Shown here one piece after another: positions 14,602-24,130 of a stretch of 43,490 nucleotides of DNA. The notes beneath the pieces were generated by a model. The model searched no databases, was not told where the DNA came from, and saw only the letters and a list, made by a program, of their open reading frames with translations. This DNA comes from Ruminococcaceae bacterium UBA7127 (GTDB taxonomy: Bacteria > Bacillota > Clostridia > Oscillospirales > Acutalibacteraceae): NCBI GenBank assembly GCA_002493005.1, contig DKXL01000032.1:46733-90222 (forward strand), given 5' to 3'. A program made the position numbers and the translations under genes. Within the stretch, counting starts at the first letter, position 1; the number at the start of each line of letters is the position of its first letter.

Positions 14602-16380
14602 TTATTCGCTGACAGGTTTAAGCTGAATGCCAAGCACATCCAAGCTCTCTTTGTCAACCTCGGCAGGGCAGGCAGACATAAGCTCGCTTGCGTTCTGAAC
14701 CTTAGGAAACGCAGTAACATCACGCAGGCTGTCAGCCTTGCACATAAGCATTGTAACTCTGTCAAGTCCAATGCCCATTCCGCCGTGAGGCGGTGCGCCG
14801 TACTTGTAGGCTTCTACAAGGAAGCCGAACTTTGCCTCAATTTCTTCGTCGGTCAGCTTAAGCGCCTTAAACATTTTCTGCTGAAGCTCATAATCTGTAA
14901 TACGCATTGAGCCGCTCGACAGCTCCACACCGTTAAGGGTGAGGTCATATGCCTTAGCAATAACCTTTGACGGATCATTGTCAAGATATTGCAGGCACTC
15001 TTCCTTGGGCATTGTGAATGGATGGTGCATTGCAATCCACTCTCCGCTCTCTTCGTCATACTCAAAGAACGGGAAGTCAACAATCCACAAGAATTTATAT
15101 TCATCAGGGATAATCTCAAGGCGCTTAGCAACCATAAGTCTTAACGCACCGAGTGTTGAAAGAACAGTGCTGTTTTTGTCCGCAACAATCAAAATCATGT
15201 CGCCCTTTTCTGCGCCGAGTCTGTCATAAATAGACGCAAGCTCATCATCAGTCATAAACTTTTTGAATGAAGCATTAGGCTCGTCAACCCATCTTACATA
15301 GGCAAGACCCTTTGCGCCGATACCCTTGACATATTCAGTGAGCTTGTCAATCTCTTTGCGAGTATAAACACTTGCCGCATTTTTGGCTACAATCGCTCTG
15401 ACAGAGCCGCCGTTCTCTATTGCTCCGGTAAACACGCCAAAGCCGCAATTTTTGACAAGATCCGAAATATCCTGAATCTTCATATCAAATCTGATATCGG
15501 GTTTGTCTGAACCGTAGTTTTCCATAGCATCTTTATATGTCATTCTCTCAAAAGGTGTTACAAGGTCAATTCCAAGGATTTCCTTAAACAGCTTTTTGAA
15601 AAATCCCTCGTTGATTTCAAGAATTTCATCAACATCAACAAACGAAAGCTCCATATCAATCTGAGTAAATTCGGGCTGACGGTCAGCACGCAAGTCCTCG
15701 TCACGGAAGCAACGTGCAAGCTGAATGTAGCGGTCAAAGCCCGACAGCATCAAAAGCTGCTTATAAATCTGGGGCGACTGAGGAAGAGCATAAAACTTGC
15801 CATTGTGAATTCTTGACGGAACAAGGTAATCTCTTGCCCCCTCAGGAGTAGACTTAATCATCATCGGAGTTTCAATCTCAACAAAGCCGTTGTCATAGAA
15901 GTAATCCCTTGCAACCTTTGCAATCTTGCTTCTCATCATAAGATTATCAAGCAGCGGTCGGCGGCGAAGGTCAAGATAACGATATTTGAGTCTTAATTCC
16001 TCGTTTGTGTTTGTGTCGTCAACAATTTCAAACGGAGGCGTCTGCGCCTTTGACAGTACACGCATATCGGTTACAACAACCTCTATCTCACCTGTCGGTA
16101 TCTCCATATTTTTAGCGCTTCTTTCGCACACCATACCCTTTGCGGCAAGTACAAACTCACTGCGGCAGGCAAATGCCTTGTCAAAAATATCCTTGTCGGT
16201 TTTGTCGTTAAACGCAAGCTGAACAATACCCGTACGGTCACGCAAATCTATAAAAATAAGCTGACCAAGGTCACGACAGCGCTGTACCCAACCGCAAACC
16301 GTTACCTCTTTTCCAACATCAGAGATACGCAAATCTCCGCAATAATTTGTCCTCTTAAGGCCTGTCATAAACTCTGCCAT
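14602..16380 (-). CDS. aspS: Aspartyl-tRNA synthetase
   Basis: A 592-residue class II synthetase of the bacterial type. It has an N-terminal OB-fold anticodon domain (~1-105), a catalytic core with motif 2 region FRDEDLRADRQPEFTQIDME, a bacterial GAD insertion domain (~290-400) and motif 3 GIGLDRVTML. It charges tRNA-Asp; whether it also misacylates tRNA-Asn cannot be told by eye. The start is the ATG of MAEFMTG with AAAGGAG 7 bases upstream; a TTG two codons earlier overlaps the spacer and is rejected. hisS lies 106 bp upstream on the same strand, the usual hisS-aspS pairing. Confidence 0.97.
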   Translation of the reverse strand: MAEFMTGLKRTNYCGDLRISDVGKEVTVCGWVQRCRDLGQLIFIDLRDRTGIVQLAFNDKTDKDIFDKAFACRSEFVLAAKGMVCERSAKNMEIPTGEIEVVVTDMRVLSKAQTPPFEIVDDTNTNEELRLKYRYLDLRRRPLLDNLMMRSKIAKVARDYFYDNGFVEIETPMMIKSTPEGARDYLVPSRIHNGKFYALPQSPQIYKQLLMLSGFDRYIQLARCFRDEDLRADRQPEFTQIDMELSFVDVDEILEINEGFFKKLFKEILGIDLVTPFERMTYKDAMENYGSDKPDIRFDMKIQDISDLVKNCGFGVFTGAIENGGSVRAIVAKNAASVYTRKEIDKLTEYVKGIGAKGLAYVRWVDEPNASFKKFMTDDELASIYDRLGAEKGDMILIVADKNSTVLSTLGALRLMVAKRLEIIPDEYKFLWIVDFPFFEYDEESGEWIAMHHPFTMPKEECLQYLDNDPSKVIAKAYDLTLNGVELSSGSMRITDYELQQKMFKALKLTDEEIEAKFGFLVEAYKYGAPPHGGMGIGLDRVTMLMCKADSLRDVTAFPKVQNASELMSACPAEVDKESLDVLGIQLKPVSE

Positions 16381-16486
16381 ATCCAAACTCCTTTATATGC
16401 TGTGTACGAACAATAAGTCGTCCCCAAAAATCAAAATTCTGATAATTATTAATTACCCTGCCAAACAAAAATGGAATTGATAAAAA

Positions 16487-17782
16487 TTATATTTTAAAAG
16501 AATCGTTTGCCGTAAGCTGTAAAACCGCAAATTTTTCTGCAAAAGTTTTGTCAAGCGCAAGCGTTGTTTTTTCGCCCGTAGTCATATTTTTGACCTCGGC
16601 ACTGTTCTGCTCAATTTCATTGTCACCGATTACAAGCGAATACTTCGCGCCGATTTTATCAGCATACTTCATTTGTGCACGCAGTCCTCTGCCGATTACG
16701 TCTGTTTCGGCAATCAACCCACTGTTGCGCACCTGTGCCACAAGCTCAACAGCTTTAACCTTTGCATTTTCGCCCATTGTTGCTATATACAAACTGCATT
16801 CATCAGCGTCGGGAATCTGTATACCCTGACTTTCCATAACCATAAGCAGTCTTTCCATACCCATTGCAAACCCAAGGGACGGAAGATGCTTGCCGCCAAG
16901 TTCCTCGATAAGTCCGTCATAACGTCCGCCGCCGCACACGGTGCCCTGGGCGCCGATACAGTCGGTCACAAACTCAAACACAGTCTTTGTGTAATAGTCA
17001 AGTCCGCGCACGATTGTGGGATTAACAGTGTATTCTACACCTGCCGCGTCAAGATAGCTCTGAACAGCAGAAAAATGCTCTTTGCACTCGTCACACAGAT
17101 AGTCGGTTATCTTTGGTGCATTCTCTGCAATTTTTGAGCATATCGGACTTTTGCAGTCAAGAATCCTCATTGGATTTTTTTCAAGTCTTGAGTTGCAGGT
17201 ATCGCACAGCTCGTCCTTGTAGGCTTCAAAATATTCCTTTAACGCTTTGTGATACTCCGCACGACAGGCAGGACAGCCGATAGAGTTAATCTCAAGTCTG
17301 AGCTGATTAATCTGCAATCTGTCAAAAATACTTTGTGCAAGACAAATCAGTTCTGCGTCTGCAACAGGATCTTGGGTGCCGTACTCTTCAATACCGAACT
17401 GGTGAAACTCGCGCAATCTGCCTGCCTGCGGCTTTTCGTAACGATAGCACGACACAAAGTAGCTTGCCTTAATCGGCAAACCCTCGTTTTCAAGTGCGTG
17501 CTCAAGCACGGCTCTTGCCGCACCCGCCGTACCCTCAGGGCGCAGTGTAACACTTTCGCCGCCCTTGGTATCAAACGTATACATTTCCTTTTGAACAACA
17601 TCGGTAGTCTGACCCACTCCTCTGGCAAAAAGCTCAGTATGCTCAAACACCGGTGTTCTGATTTCTTTAAAGCCAAATTTACGGCTTTCATCTCTCATAA
17701 TTTTCTCTACAAACTGCCATTTGTAGCTTTCCTTGGGCAAAACATCCTCCGTGCCCTTAATTTTCTTAGTAATAAGTGCCAT
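16487..17782 (-). CDS. hisS: Histidyl-tRNA synthetase
   Basis: A 431-residue class II synthetase: motif 1 region (GFKEIRTPVFEHTELFARGVG), motif 2 (FVSCYRYEKPQAGRLREFHQ), the HisRS-specific VRGLDYYTKTVFEF and CGGGRYDGL, and a C-terminal anticodon-binding domain from about residue 330. The start is MALITKK, with GGAGG five bases upstream; the ATG four codons earlier contains that site. The 117-bp gap upstream is too short for a T-box leader and holds the terminator at 17851-17875. Confidence 0.97.
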   Translation of the reverse strand: MALITKKIKGTEDVLPKESYKWQFVEKIMRDESRKFGFKEIRTPVFEHTELFARGVGQTTDVVQKEMYTFDTKGGESVTLRPEGTAGAARAVLEHALENEGLPIKASYFVSCYRYEKPQAGRLREFHQFGIEEYGTQDPVADAELICLAQSIFDRLQINQLRLEINSIGCPACRAEYHKALKEYFEAYKDELCDTCNSRLEKNPMRILDCKSPICSKIAENAPKITDYLCDECKEHFSAVQSYLDAAGVEYTVNPTIVRGLDYYTKTVFEFVTDCIGAQGTVCGGGRYDGLIEELGGKHLPSLGFAMGMERLLMVMESQGIQIPDADECSLYIATMGENAKVKAVELVAQVRNSGLIAETDVIGRGLRAQMKYADKIGAKYSLVIGDNEIEQNSAEVKNMTTGEKTTLALDKTFAEKFAVLQLTANDSFKI

Positions 17783-17850
17783 ATTTTCCTCCATAAAGCA
17801 AATTATTTTACAGAAAACAGATTACAAAAAGTGTCCATAAAAACACAACA

Positions 17851-17875
17851 ATCGGGCAGCATTACACCACCCGAT
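17851..17875 (-). terminator. Terminator after mgsA
   Basis: On the minus strand, ATCGGGTGG-N7-CTGCCCGAT forms a 9-bp stem with two G-T wobbles, then TTGTTGTGTTTTT. It lies 24 bp past the mgsA stop and separates mgsA from hisS. The GGGTGG run recalls a T-box antiterminator, but no T-box stem I fits in the space available. Confidence 0.75.
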
Positions 17876-17899
17876 AAGCATAGTTCTATTAAAAACAAA

Positions 17900-18295
17900 T
17901 CACTTTAAAATATTTCTCCAGTCAAGGTCGCCTCTCTCAAGACCGTGGATAAGCACCTCGGCTGTTGCAATGTTGGTTGCAACAGGAATGTTGTGCATAT
18001 CACAAAGTCTGAGCATATTCATATCGCTCGGCTCGTTTGGCTTTGGATTAAGCGGATCTCTAAAGAACAAAAGCATATCAATTTCGTTGCAGGCAATGCG
18101 CGCGGCAATCTGCTGACTTCCGCCCTGCGAACCGGCAAGGAATTTTTGAATTGTAAGTCCTGTCGCCTCAGATACCATTTTTCCTGTGGTGCCTGTTGCA
18201 CACAGGTTATTGCGGCTCAAAACACCGCAATATGCAATACAAAACTGCACCATTAATTCTTTTTTTTTATCATGTGCTATAAGTGCAATGTTCAT
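17900..18295 (-). CDS. mgsA: Methylglyoxal synthase homologue with altered active site
   Basis: A 131-residue MGS-like-domain protein with the family start MNIALIAHDKKK, ATGTTGK and FFRDPLNPKP, and the VATNIATAEVLI end. MgsA converts dihydroxyacetone phosphate to methylglyoxal. Here the GGDQQ loop holding the catalytic aspartate (Asp71 in E. coli) reads GGSQQ (Ser60), and the conserved PHxPD reads PNEPS, so His98 is Asn87 and Asp101 is Ser90. His8, Asp9 and Asp80 are kept. Activity is therefore doubtful; an allosteric or moonlighting role is possible. The start is chosen from GGAGG seven bases before the second ATG. It lies downstream of minD. Confidence 0.85.
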   Translation of the reverse strand: MNIALIAHDKKKELMVQFCIAYCGVLSRNNLCATGTTGKMVSEATGLTIQKFLAGSQGGSQQIAARIACNEIDMLLFFRDPLNPKPNEPSDMNMLRLCDMHNIPVATNIATAEVLIHGLERGDLDWRNILK

Positions 18296-18384
18296 AACCA
18301 TTCCTCCATCGTTGTTTCAATTTCAAATCTCTAAATACAGTATGTTAAAACAATAAACCCAATTATACTTACTTACCCTATTAT

Positions 18385-19125
18385 TTATCCTTTATAAGCA
18401 AGGGGTATGCGCTTACCTTCGAGTCTAAGCGCCAAACAATCAAATACTGACGCCGCGGCGCACCAGTTAAGACCGGCAACGCCTCTCTGCATAATAACCG
18501 ATATGCGTATATCAAACGGTACCAATGCAATGAGCTGAGTCTGTGTTGCGTCAATAACATCATCAAGGTCGCGATAAAAGCCGAGCTGATTAAACAGCTT
18601 GCGGTCAAAACGATTGATGACAAGTCTTATGTTACTTATCCCCATCATCTCAAGCTTGTGCCGTACCTTAATGCCGCCGCGAACACTTGTGGGCTCGGCA
18701 TTAGATACTATCAAGGCTCTGTCAGCAGGAGCAGCGGCGGTAACAAACCCTGAGCCGATACCTGCCGGAGAATCAATAATAACAAAATCAAACTCCTCTT
18801 TCACAGAATTTACAAGCTGTTTAAACACCGAGGGGCTAAGCTCGTTCTCAGCGTCAAAAGGAGCCGCCATAAGGTATAAATTATCATTATTTTTGCTTTT
18901 GTAAATTGCATCTTTAAATTTACAGTTGCCGCACACTGCATCAGCCGCGTCAAAAATAATATCCTGCTCCATATCAAGCATTATATCAAGTCCGCGCATA
19001 CCGCAGTCACAATCAATAAGCAAAATTTTTTTGCCCTGCTTTATCAAAGCAACAGACAGGCAAATACAAACTGTTGATTTTCCTGTGCCGCCCTTGCCTG
19101 ATGCAACAACTATAACATTATCCAT
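18385..19125 (-). CDS. minD: MinD-family septum-site ATPase
   Basis: A 246-residue deviant-Walker ATPase: GKGGTGKST at residues 10-18 (Lys11 signature, Lys16), a DCDCGMRGLD switch I and DSPAGI switch II. The family is MinD/ParA; MinD is favoured by position beside mreBCD-mrdA and by length. The last residues (LEGKRIPLAYKG) lack the usual basic amphipathic membrane-targeting helix of MinD. In many Clostridia this slot reads minC-minD-minE or minCD; neither minC nor minE is present here. Orphan MinD relatives can partner other polarity or motility proteins, so a divergent role is possible. Confidence 0.8.
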   Translation of the reverse strand: MDNVIVVASGKGGTGKSTVCICLSVALIKQGKKILLIDCDCGMRGLDIMLDMEQDIIFDAADAVCGNCKFKDAIYKSKNNDNLYLMAAPFDAENELSPSVFKQLVNSVKEEFDFVIIDSPAGIGSGFVTAAAPADRALIVSNAEPTSVRGGIKVRHKLEMMGISNIRLVINRFDRKLFNQLGFYRDLDDVIDATQTQLIALVPFDIRISVIMQRGVAGLNWCAAASVFDCLALRLEGKRIPLAYKG

Positions 19126-19304
19126 AATTATACTACCTCTGCTTTATTCTATCACAAAATCAAATAAAGAGCAATAAAAGCTTCCTATTTTATCCCACAA
19201 ATTTTTTGGTGATATTTTAGTGATAGTTTATAAAAATTTTCTTTAAATTTTACCTTTTGCACAACAACAGTAAGAAAAAATAAGCTGAACTGACTATGAA
19301 TATA

Positions 19305-21344
19305 TCACTTCTGAGCAAAATACACGTCCAGCAAATCTTTTGCAACCTGCATTGCATATTTTCCTTTTGAGCCGTTTTCCATAACCACTGCAACAGCCAC
19401 CTCAGGCTTGTCAAAAGGCGCATAACAAATAAAAGTTGAGTGGTCGGAGCCTGCATTTTCCGCCGTACCTGTCTTAGCCGCAATTTTCACCTTGTAATCG
19501 CCAAACACCGAGTACGCCGTACCATCCTTGCTGTGGGCAACATCGAACATTGCGTTTTGCACAATGTCAAGATTTTTTTGCGATACACCGCAGTCACAAA
19601 CACTCTTAGAAGAAAACGTCTTAATTGTTTTGGTCTGCTCGTAATTTGTAATCTTGTCAACGATACGTGTTTCGAGTCTTTCACCGTCATTGGCAATCGT
19701 AGCCGTATATGTTGCAAGCTGCAACGGAGTAAATGCGTTGTCTGACTGACCGATTGCCGCCTGCACCGTATTTCCCGCCTGCCATGATGTGCTGTCACGA
19801 CCTGCAAGAATTCCCTTTGACTCCTCAATTTCAATGCCGGTGTATTCGCCCAGTCCAAACCGTTGAGCATACAGATACATTGTTTCAATTCCCAGTCTTC
19901 TGCCTGTTTCGGCAAAAAAGTAGTTGCACGATTGTGTAAGCGCACCTGTCACATTCAAGTTTGAATGATAGTGCATACACTTAACCACATTTGTGGGATA
20001 GTAATCGTAGTTTTCCTTGCAAAAAATCTCAGTCTTACTGTCGATTATTTTTTCCTCAAGCGCCGCGCATGCCACACAGGGCTTAAACACCGAGCCGCAG
20101 GCAAAGGTTCCCACAAACGCACGATTGTACATCGGAGAATTTTCGTTTTCAGTCAGCTTAATGTAATACGAACCATAATCACTGTATTTATTCAGGTCAT
20201 AAGTTGGATAGCTTGCCGCAGCCAAAACCGAAAAATCCTTGACCGACAGCATCACAACCGCACCCGAGTCGCAATCCTCTCCGTGTCCTTTCTCTCCGTA
20301 TAATTCGCTCTCAGCCACACCCTGCGCTTTTGCCGCCTTAACATTATCGGCAAGCGATTTTACCGCTGTTTTTTGAAGTTTTGCATCAAGCGTCAAAAAC
20401 ACGGTGTTTCCGGGGTGTGCGTTCTCGGTTTCGACCGCGTCTATTATCGCTCCGTCAGTGTTTCGCTGAATTATTTTTGTACCGCCCTTGCCCCTGAGTT
20501 CATCCTCAAAAGCAAGCTCGATACCAAATTTTCCAATCTTATCATTAAGTGAATAATCCTTGTTTTCGGCATTAAGCGTATTATACTCCTCCTCACTGAG
20601 CGAACCCAGTGAACCGAGAATATGAGGCGCAATATCCGGATCTTCAGCGCCGCGCGTAAGATATGTCTGCACATCAACGCCGCCTATTCCCTGTGTATTC
20701 TCGCTCACAGCTCCAACGGTGCTCTGCTTGATGTCATCTGCAAAAATATACGGTGTCGAGTTTGAGTAACCTGTAAGCTCCATATTATAATACACCGACA
20801 CAAGGTTTCTTTTCTGCTCGGGAGTATATCCGCTGTTGATTTTATATCTCTTGATAAGCTCATCAAAGCAAATATTTGCAGTTGTGTTCTCGTCCATATT
20901 CAAAAACTGAGATGAAAGCAGATAGCTTATTTCCTCCTGACAGTTCTTTTTGTAAGTAAGAAGTCCCTCGCCGGTAAGTTCAATGGGCAATGCATCCTCC
21001 CACTTTTCGCCTGTCTTTTCCATAAGGGCAATCAGGTCAAGAATTATTGTATCAAGCTTCTTTTCGTCAATATATAATTTATCCAGCACCACTTTGTAGT
21101 GAGTGCTGTTTACCACCAGTCCCTCGCCGTTTCTGTCACGGATTTCTCCTCTTGTAGCCTCGGTTTTTTCGGTGTAGCCCGTTGAGCGGGCGGCAAGCTG
21201 TTTGTAGTCATTGCCGTGAACAAGTTGCCAGTCAATCAGCCTGAGTGCAAACAGCGCAAAAAATACAACCGCAATAATCAAGCATACGGTTATTCTTGAT
21301 TTATTTGTTTTTGTCTGCGGTTTTTTGCGTGTTTCAATCCGCAC
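19305..21344 (-). CDS. mrdA: Penicillin-binding protein 2 (class B, elongasome transpeptidase)
   Basis: A class B PBP of about 679 residues: a short cytoplasmic start, one membrane helix (~residues 16-38), a pedestal domain (GEIRDRNGEGLV) and a transpeptidase domain with SVFK (Ser418 nucleophile, Lys421), SCN (472-474) and KTG (624-626). It cross-links lateral-wall peptidoglycan with MreBCD and RodA. The TTG at 21365 would overlap the mreD stop but has no ribosome site; the GTG at 21344 follows AAAGGGGTGA at a good distance and is preferred. The long N-terminal pedestal is normal for PBP2 of Clostridia. rodA is not in the window. Confidence 0.9.
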   Translation of the reverse strand: MRIETRKKPQTKTNKSRITVCLIIAVVFFALFALRLIDWQLVHGNDYKQLAARSTGYTEKTEATRGEIRDRNGEGLVVNSTHYKVVLDKLYIDEKKLDTIILDLIALMEKTGEKWEDALPIELTGEGLLTYKKNCQEEISYLLSSQFLNMDENTTANICFDELIKRYKINSGYTPEQKRNLVSVYYNMELTGYSNSTPYIFADDIKQSTVGAVSENTQGIGGVDVQTYLTRGAEDPDIAPHILGSLGSLSEEEYNTLNAENKDYSLNDKIGKFGIELAFEDELRGKGGTKIIQRNTDGAIIDAVETENAHPGNTVFLTLDAKLQKTAVKSLADNVKAAKAQGVAESELYGEKGHGEDCDSGAVVMLSVKDFSVLAAASYPTYDLNKYSDYGSYYIKLTENENSPMYNRAFVGTFACGSVFKPCVACAALEEKIIDSKTEIFCKENYDYYPTNVVKCMHYHSNLNVTGALTQSCNYFFAETGRRLGIETMYLYAQRFGLGEYTGIEIEESKGILAGRDSTSWQAGNTVQAAIGQSDNAFTPLQLATYTATIANDGERLETRIVDKITNYEQTKTIKTFSSKSVCDCGVSQKNLDIVQNAMFDVAHSKDGTAYSVFGDYKVKIAAKTGTAENAGSDHSTFICYAPFDKPEVAVAVVMENGSKGKYAMQVAKDLLDVYFAQK

Positions 21345-21361
21345 CCTGTTCACCCCTTTGC

Positions 21362-21865
21362 TCAATTAAGATGTCGATAAAGAAATCTGTTAATATAATA
21401 AAACGGAACCACCATCAAAAACGTATACACTATTCTTGAAATATAGTGATACACAAACAAATATCCACAATCAGCTATCCCTGCAAAAAATCTGAAAAGC
21501 AAAAAATACAACCCTATAATTAACGGAACAGAAATCACAGAGATAATACCAACCGTCAAAAATGACGGTACAAGATAATTTTCGTAAATACTGACCTCTG
21601 CAAAGCATACAAGAGTTAATGTGATTGCAAAAAAGCCTACGTTACCGCCCGAACCGATATCGGTGAGCGCTCCGCAAAATGCACCGAAAATAAGAGAAGG
21701 CACTACACTTTCTCTTGCCGCTATCGTCAGTGCAATCGGTATCAAAAACAGCGGCTTGCTGCCAAAAATCTCAGGAACAAAATTTGGCGTTCCCTGCAAT
21801 ACATAAAAAATCAGTATTTCAAGCGTATAAGCAAAATATCTGAAAAAACTGCGATTTACTCTCAT
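21362..21865 (-). CDS. mreD: Rod shape-determining protein MreD
   Basis: A 167-residue polytopic membrane protein with about five hydrophobic helices and few conserved motifs, as is normal for MreD. Its ATG overlaps the mreC stop in an ATGA, so it is translationally coupled. Position between mreC and mrdA makes the identification secure despite weak sequence conservation. Confidence 0.88.
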   Translation of the reverse strand: MRVNRSFFRYFAYTLEILIFYVLQGTPNFVPEIFGSKPLFLIPIALTIAARESVVPSLIFGAFCGALTDIGSGGNVGFFAITLTLVCFAEVSIYENYLVPSFLTVGIISVISVPLIIGLYFLLFRFFAGIADCGYLFVYHYISRIVYTFLMVVPFYYINRFLYRHLN

Positions 21866-22695
21866 TTGTCTGCTACCTCGCCCTTGCCGTCAAACGCCGT
21901 GATAACAGCCGCCGCTGTGACGGTGCGAATATCCTCATATGGCTCTATCAGCGCATATCTTGTGGTATCGTAAGAATTAAACTTTAGCTCCTTAACCTTG
22001 CCGATAATCAGATTTTTGGGATATACTCCGCCTGTGCCTGAGGTAACAACAATGTCGCCCTCTTTAATTTTGTTATTCTCGGCAATTTTAGTAAGCTGAG
22101 TCTGATTTTTATCGCACAACACCGCATTGCCGCTGATAATTCCGTTGTCACCGCTTTGCTTGTCCACTGCACCGGCTTTTGTATCGGGTGACAATACAGT
22201 TTTAACTTTGCAGGTAGAAACATCAACACTGCAAACCCAACCAACAAGACCGTTTTTGGTAATAACGGGATCGTTTATCTTAACGGACTTTGCCGAACCG
22301 ATGTCAAGTGTAAACGAATAAAAATCGTCGTTTGTATCACGTTTTATTACGGTTGCAGGACAAATATTATAAGATGGATTTTGCTTTTTTATATCATAAT
22401 ATTTCCACAGTCTGTCGTTTTCTGCTTTGATATCATAATAATCAACAAGCTGTTCACGCAGTTGTGCGTTCTCCTGCCTGAGTTTTTCATTTTCGGCTTT
22501 CAGGTCATCGACGTTTGCCGTATCACTGCTTGAAACTGATGCGCTCACCTGAAAAAGCCCTCGTGTAAAGCCGTTGACGGCGCTTGTAATAATTGAATTT
22601 TCACCAAGAGAGAAAACACCCATCACCACAAGTATGACGAGTGTAATTACAAGAATTTTTAAATTTTTGTTGTTATGTAAAAATTTATTCTTCAT
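21862..22695 (-). CDS. mreC: Rod shape-determining protein MreC
   Basis: A 277-residue bitopic protein: a cytoplasmic basic start, a membrane helix (~residues 14-33), a coiled coil (~60-100, LKAENEKLRQENAQLREQ) and two extracytoplasmic beta domains that bind PBP2. The start is MKNKFLHN, after GGGAG. The 194-bp gap to mreB holds a small TACCC-CCAT-GGGTA hairpin near 22795-22810, of unknown significance. Confidence 0.92.
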   Translation of the reverse strand: MKNKFLHNNKNLKILVITLVILVVMGVFSLGENSIITSAVNGFTRGLFQVSASVSSSDTANVDDLKAENEKLRQENAQLREQLVDYYDIKAENDRLWKYYDIKKQNPSYNICPATVIKRDTNDDFYSFTLDIGSAKSVKINDPVITKNGLVGWVCSVDVSTCKVKTVLSPDTKAGAVDKQSGDNGIISGNAVLCDKNQTQLTKIAENNKIKEGDIVVTSGTGGVYPKNLIIGKVKELKFNSYDTTRYALIEPYEDIRTVTAAAVITAFDGKGEVADK

Positions 22696-22889
22696 TATTT
22701 CTCCCAAATTTTATACCGAATACCGTTTAATAATCAAATGTTTTCTCAACAAACCGCAAATTACCCTCAAAAGCACTTAATTAAATCTTTCGTTACCCCC
22801 ATGGGTAGGGTATTAACGCTTTAAGAGTAACAATAGAAGTAACAAAAGATTTGCTTTTTAACCTTTAATCAATTTTTCTGCAATAAATT

Positions 22890-23900
22890 CTACCTGTTGT
22901 GCTTATACTGTACACCGGCAGGCTTGACAAGGCGCTTGCCTGCACCGTTAACAACACAGTCAAGCGGTCTTTCGGCAACGTGAACAGGCATTCCCGTCTG
23001 CTGCATCACAAGCATATCAAGTCCTCTGAGCAGTGCTCCACCGCCTGTCAGCATAATACCGTGATCAATAATATCGGCAGAAAGCTCCGGTGGAGTCTTT
23101 TCAAGGGTAGTCTTGATTGCCTCAACAATCGTCATAAGCGGATCGGCAAGAGCGTCACGCACCTCTTGCGCAGTAACGGTAATGTCCTTTGGCAATCCGT
23201 CTACAAGGTTTCTGCCCTTTACAACCATACTTTTCTCGTCGTCATACGGATACGCCGAGCCGATTTTCACCTTGATATCCTCGGCTGTTCTTTCGCCGAT
23301 TAACAGATTGTATTTTTTCTTTATATAAGTCAGAATTGCCTCATCAAATTTGTCGCCTGCAACACGCACCGAGCAAGCAGTCACAATATCGCCAAGTGAA
23401 ATTACGGCAACCTCACTGGTTCCGCCGCCAATGTCAACAATCATACTGCCTGTAGGCTCGTCAACAGGCATACCTGCACCTATAGCCGCAGCCATCGGCT
23501 CTTCAATAAGAATAACGGGTGACTTTGCTCCCGCTTGAGTTGCCGCATCCTCTACAGCCTTGCGCTCAACCTCCGTCACACCTGTCGGCATACATATAAT
23601 TACTCTCGGCTTGCTGAAAATTCCGGGTTTTACCGCCTTTTTAATAAAATGCTGAAGCATTTTTGCCGTAATTTTAAAATCTGCAATAACGCCGTCCTTG
23701 AGCGGACGAACTGCAACGATTGACCCGGGTGTTCTTCCTATCATCTCTTTAGCCTGAGAGCCTACTGCAAGCACATTGTCGGTTCTCAAATCCACCGCTA
23801 CAACGCTTGGTTCACGCAGAATTATACCTTTGCCTTTAAGACACACAAGGGTGTTTGCCGTGCCAAGGTCAATACCAATATCCTTAGAAAACGAAAACAT
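22890..23900 (-). CDS. mreB: Actin-like cell shape protein MreB
   Basis: A 336-residue actin-fold ATPase with phosphate 1 motif DIGIDLGTANTLV, phosphate 2 IVDIGGGTSEVAVISLG and adenosine motif TGGGALLRGLD. It forms membrane-bound filaments that direct side-wall synthesis. AAGGAGG precedes the ATG. First gene of an mreB-mreC-mreD-mrdA-minD-mgsA run on the minus strand. An Mbl or MreBH paralogue cannot be ruled out, but the mreCD neighbours favour MreB. Confidence 0.95.
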   Translation of the reverse strand: MFSFSKDIGIDLGTANTLVCLKGKGIILREPSVVAVDLRTDNVLAVGSQAKEMIGRTPGSIVAVRPLKDGVIADFKITAKMLQHFIKKAVKPGIFSKPRVIICMPTGVTEVERKAVEDAATQAGAKSPVILIEEPMAAAIGAGMPVDEPTGSMIVDIGGGTSEVAVISLGDIVTACSVRVAGDKFDEAILTYIKKKYNLLIGERTAEDIKVKIGSAYPYDDEKSMVVKGRNLVDGLPKDITVTAQEVRDALADPLMTIVEAIKTTLEKTPPELSADIIDHGIMLTGGGALLRGLDMLVMQQTGMPVHVAERPLDCVVNGAGKRLVKPAGVQYKHNR

Positions 23901-24045
23901 ATTACAGCCTCCTTATTTGCTCTGCTGTATTTTGCCCGAATTTACACCAATTACTTAAACCGTCACCGATTAAATTCTAAGCACGTATCACGTTGATATT
24001 TTTGCCGTATCTCCGACTGTAATTAACGAAGATTACCTAAACTTT

Positions 24046-24074
24046 ATAATAATATAATCACTGATGTTTTGCAA
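24046..24074 (-). promoter_or_regulatory. Candidate promoter of the mre operon
   Basis: On the minus strand: TTGCAA (24074-24069), 17 bases, TATTAT (24051-24046), about 145 bases before the mreB ATG. The surroundings are AT-rich, so chance is a real alternative. The rest of the 230-bp gap between dut and mreB shows nothing else clear. Confidence 0.4.
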
Positions 24075-24130
24075 TGATAAATTGTCGAAAAAATAAGCAG
24101 ATCCTTTATCAAAAAGTATAATGCATTTTA

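Noticed and set aside
17783..17899. GGGTGG within a hairpin upstream of hisS suggested a T-box leader.
   Set aside because: The gap is only 117 bp, has no stem I or specifier loop, and the hairpin is well explained as the mgsA terminator.
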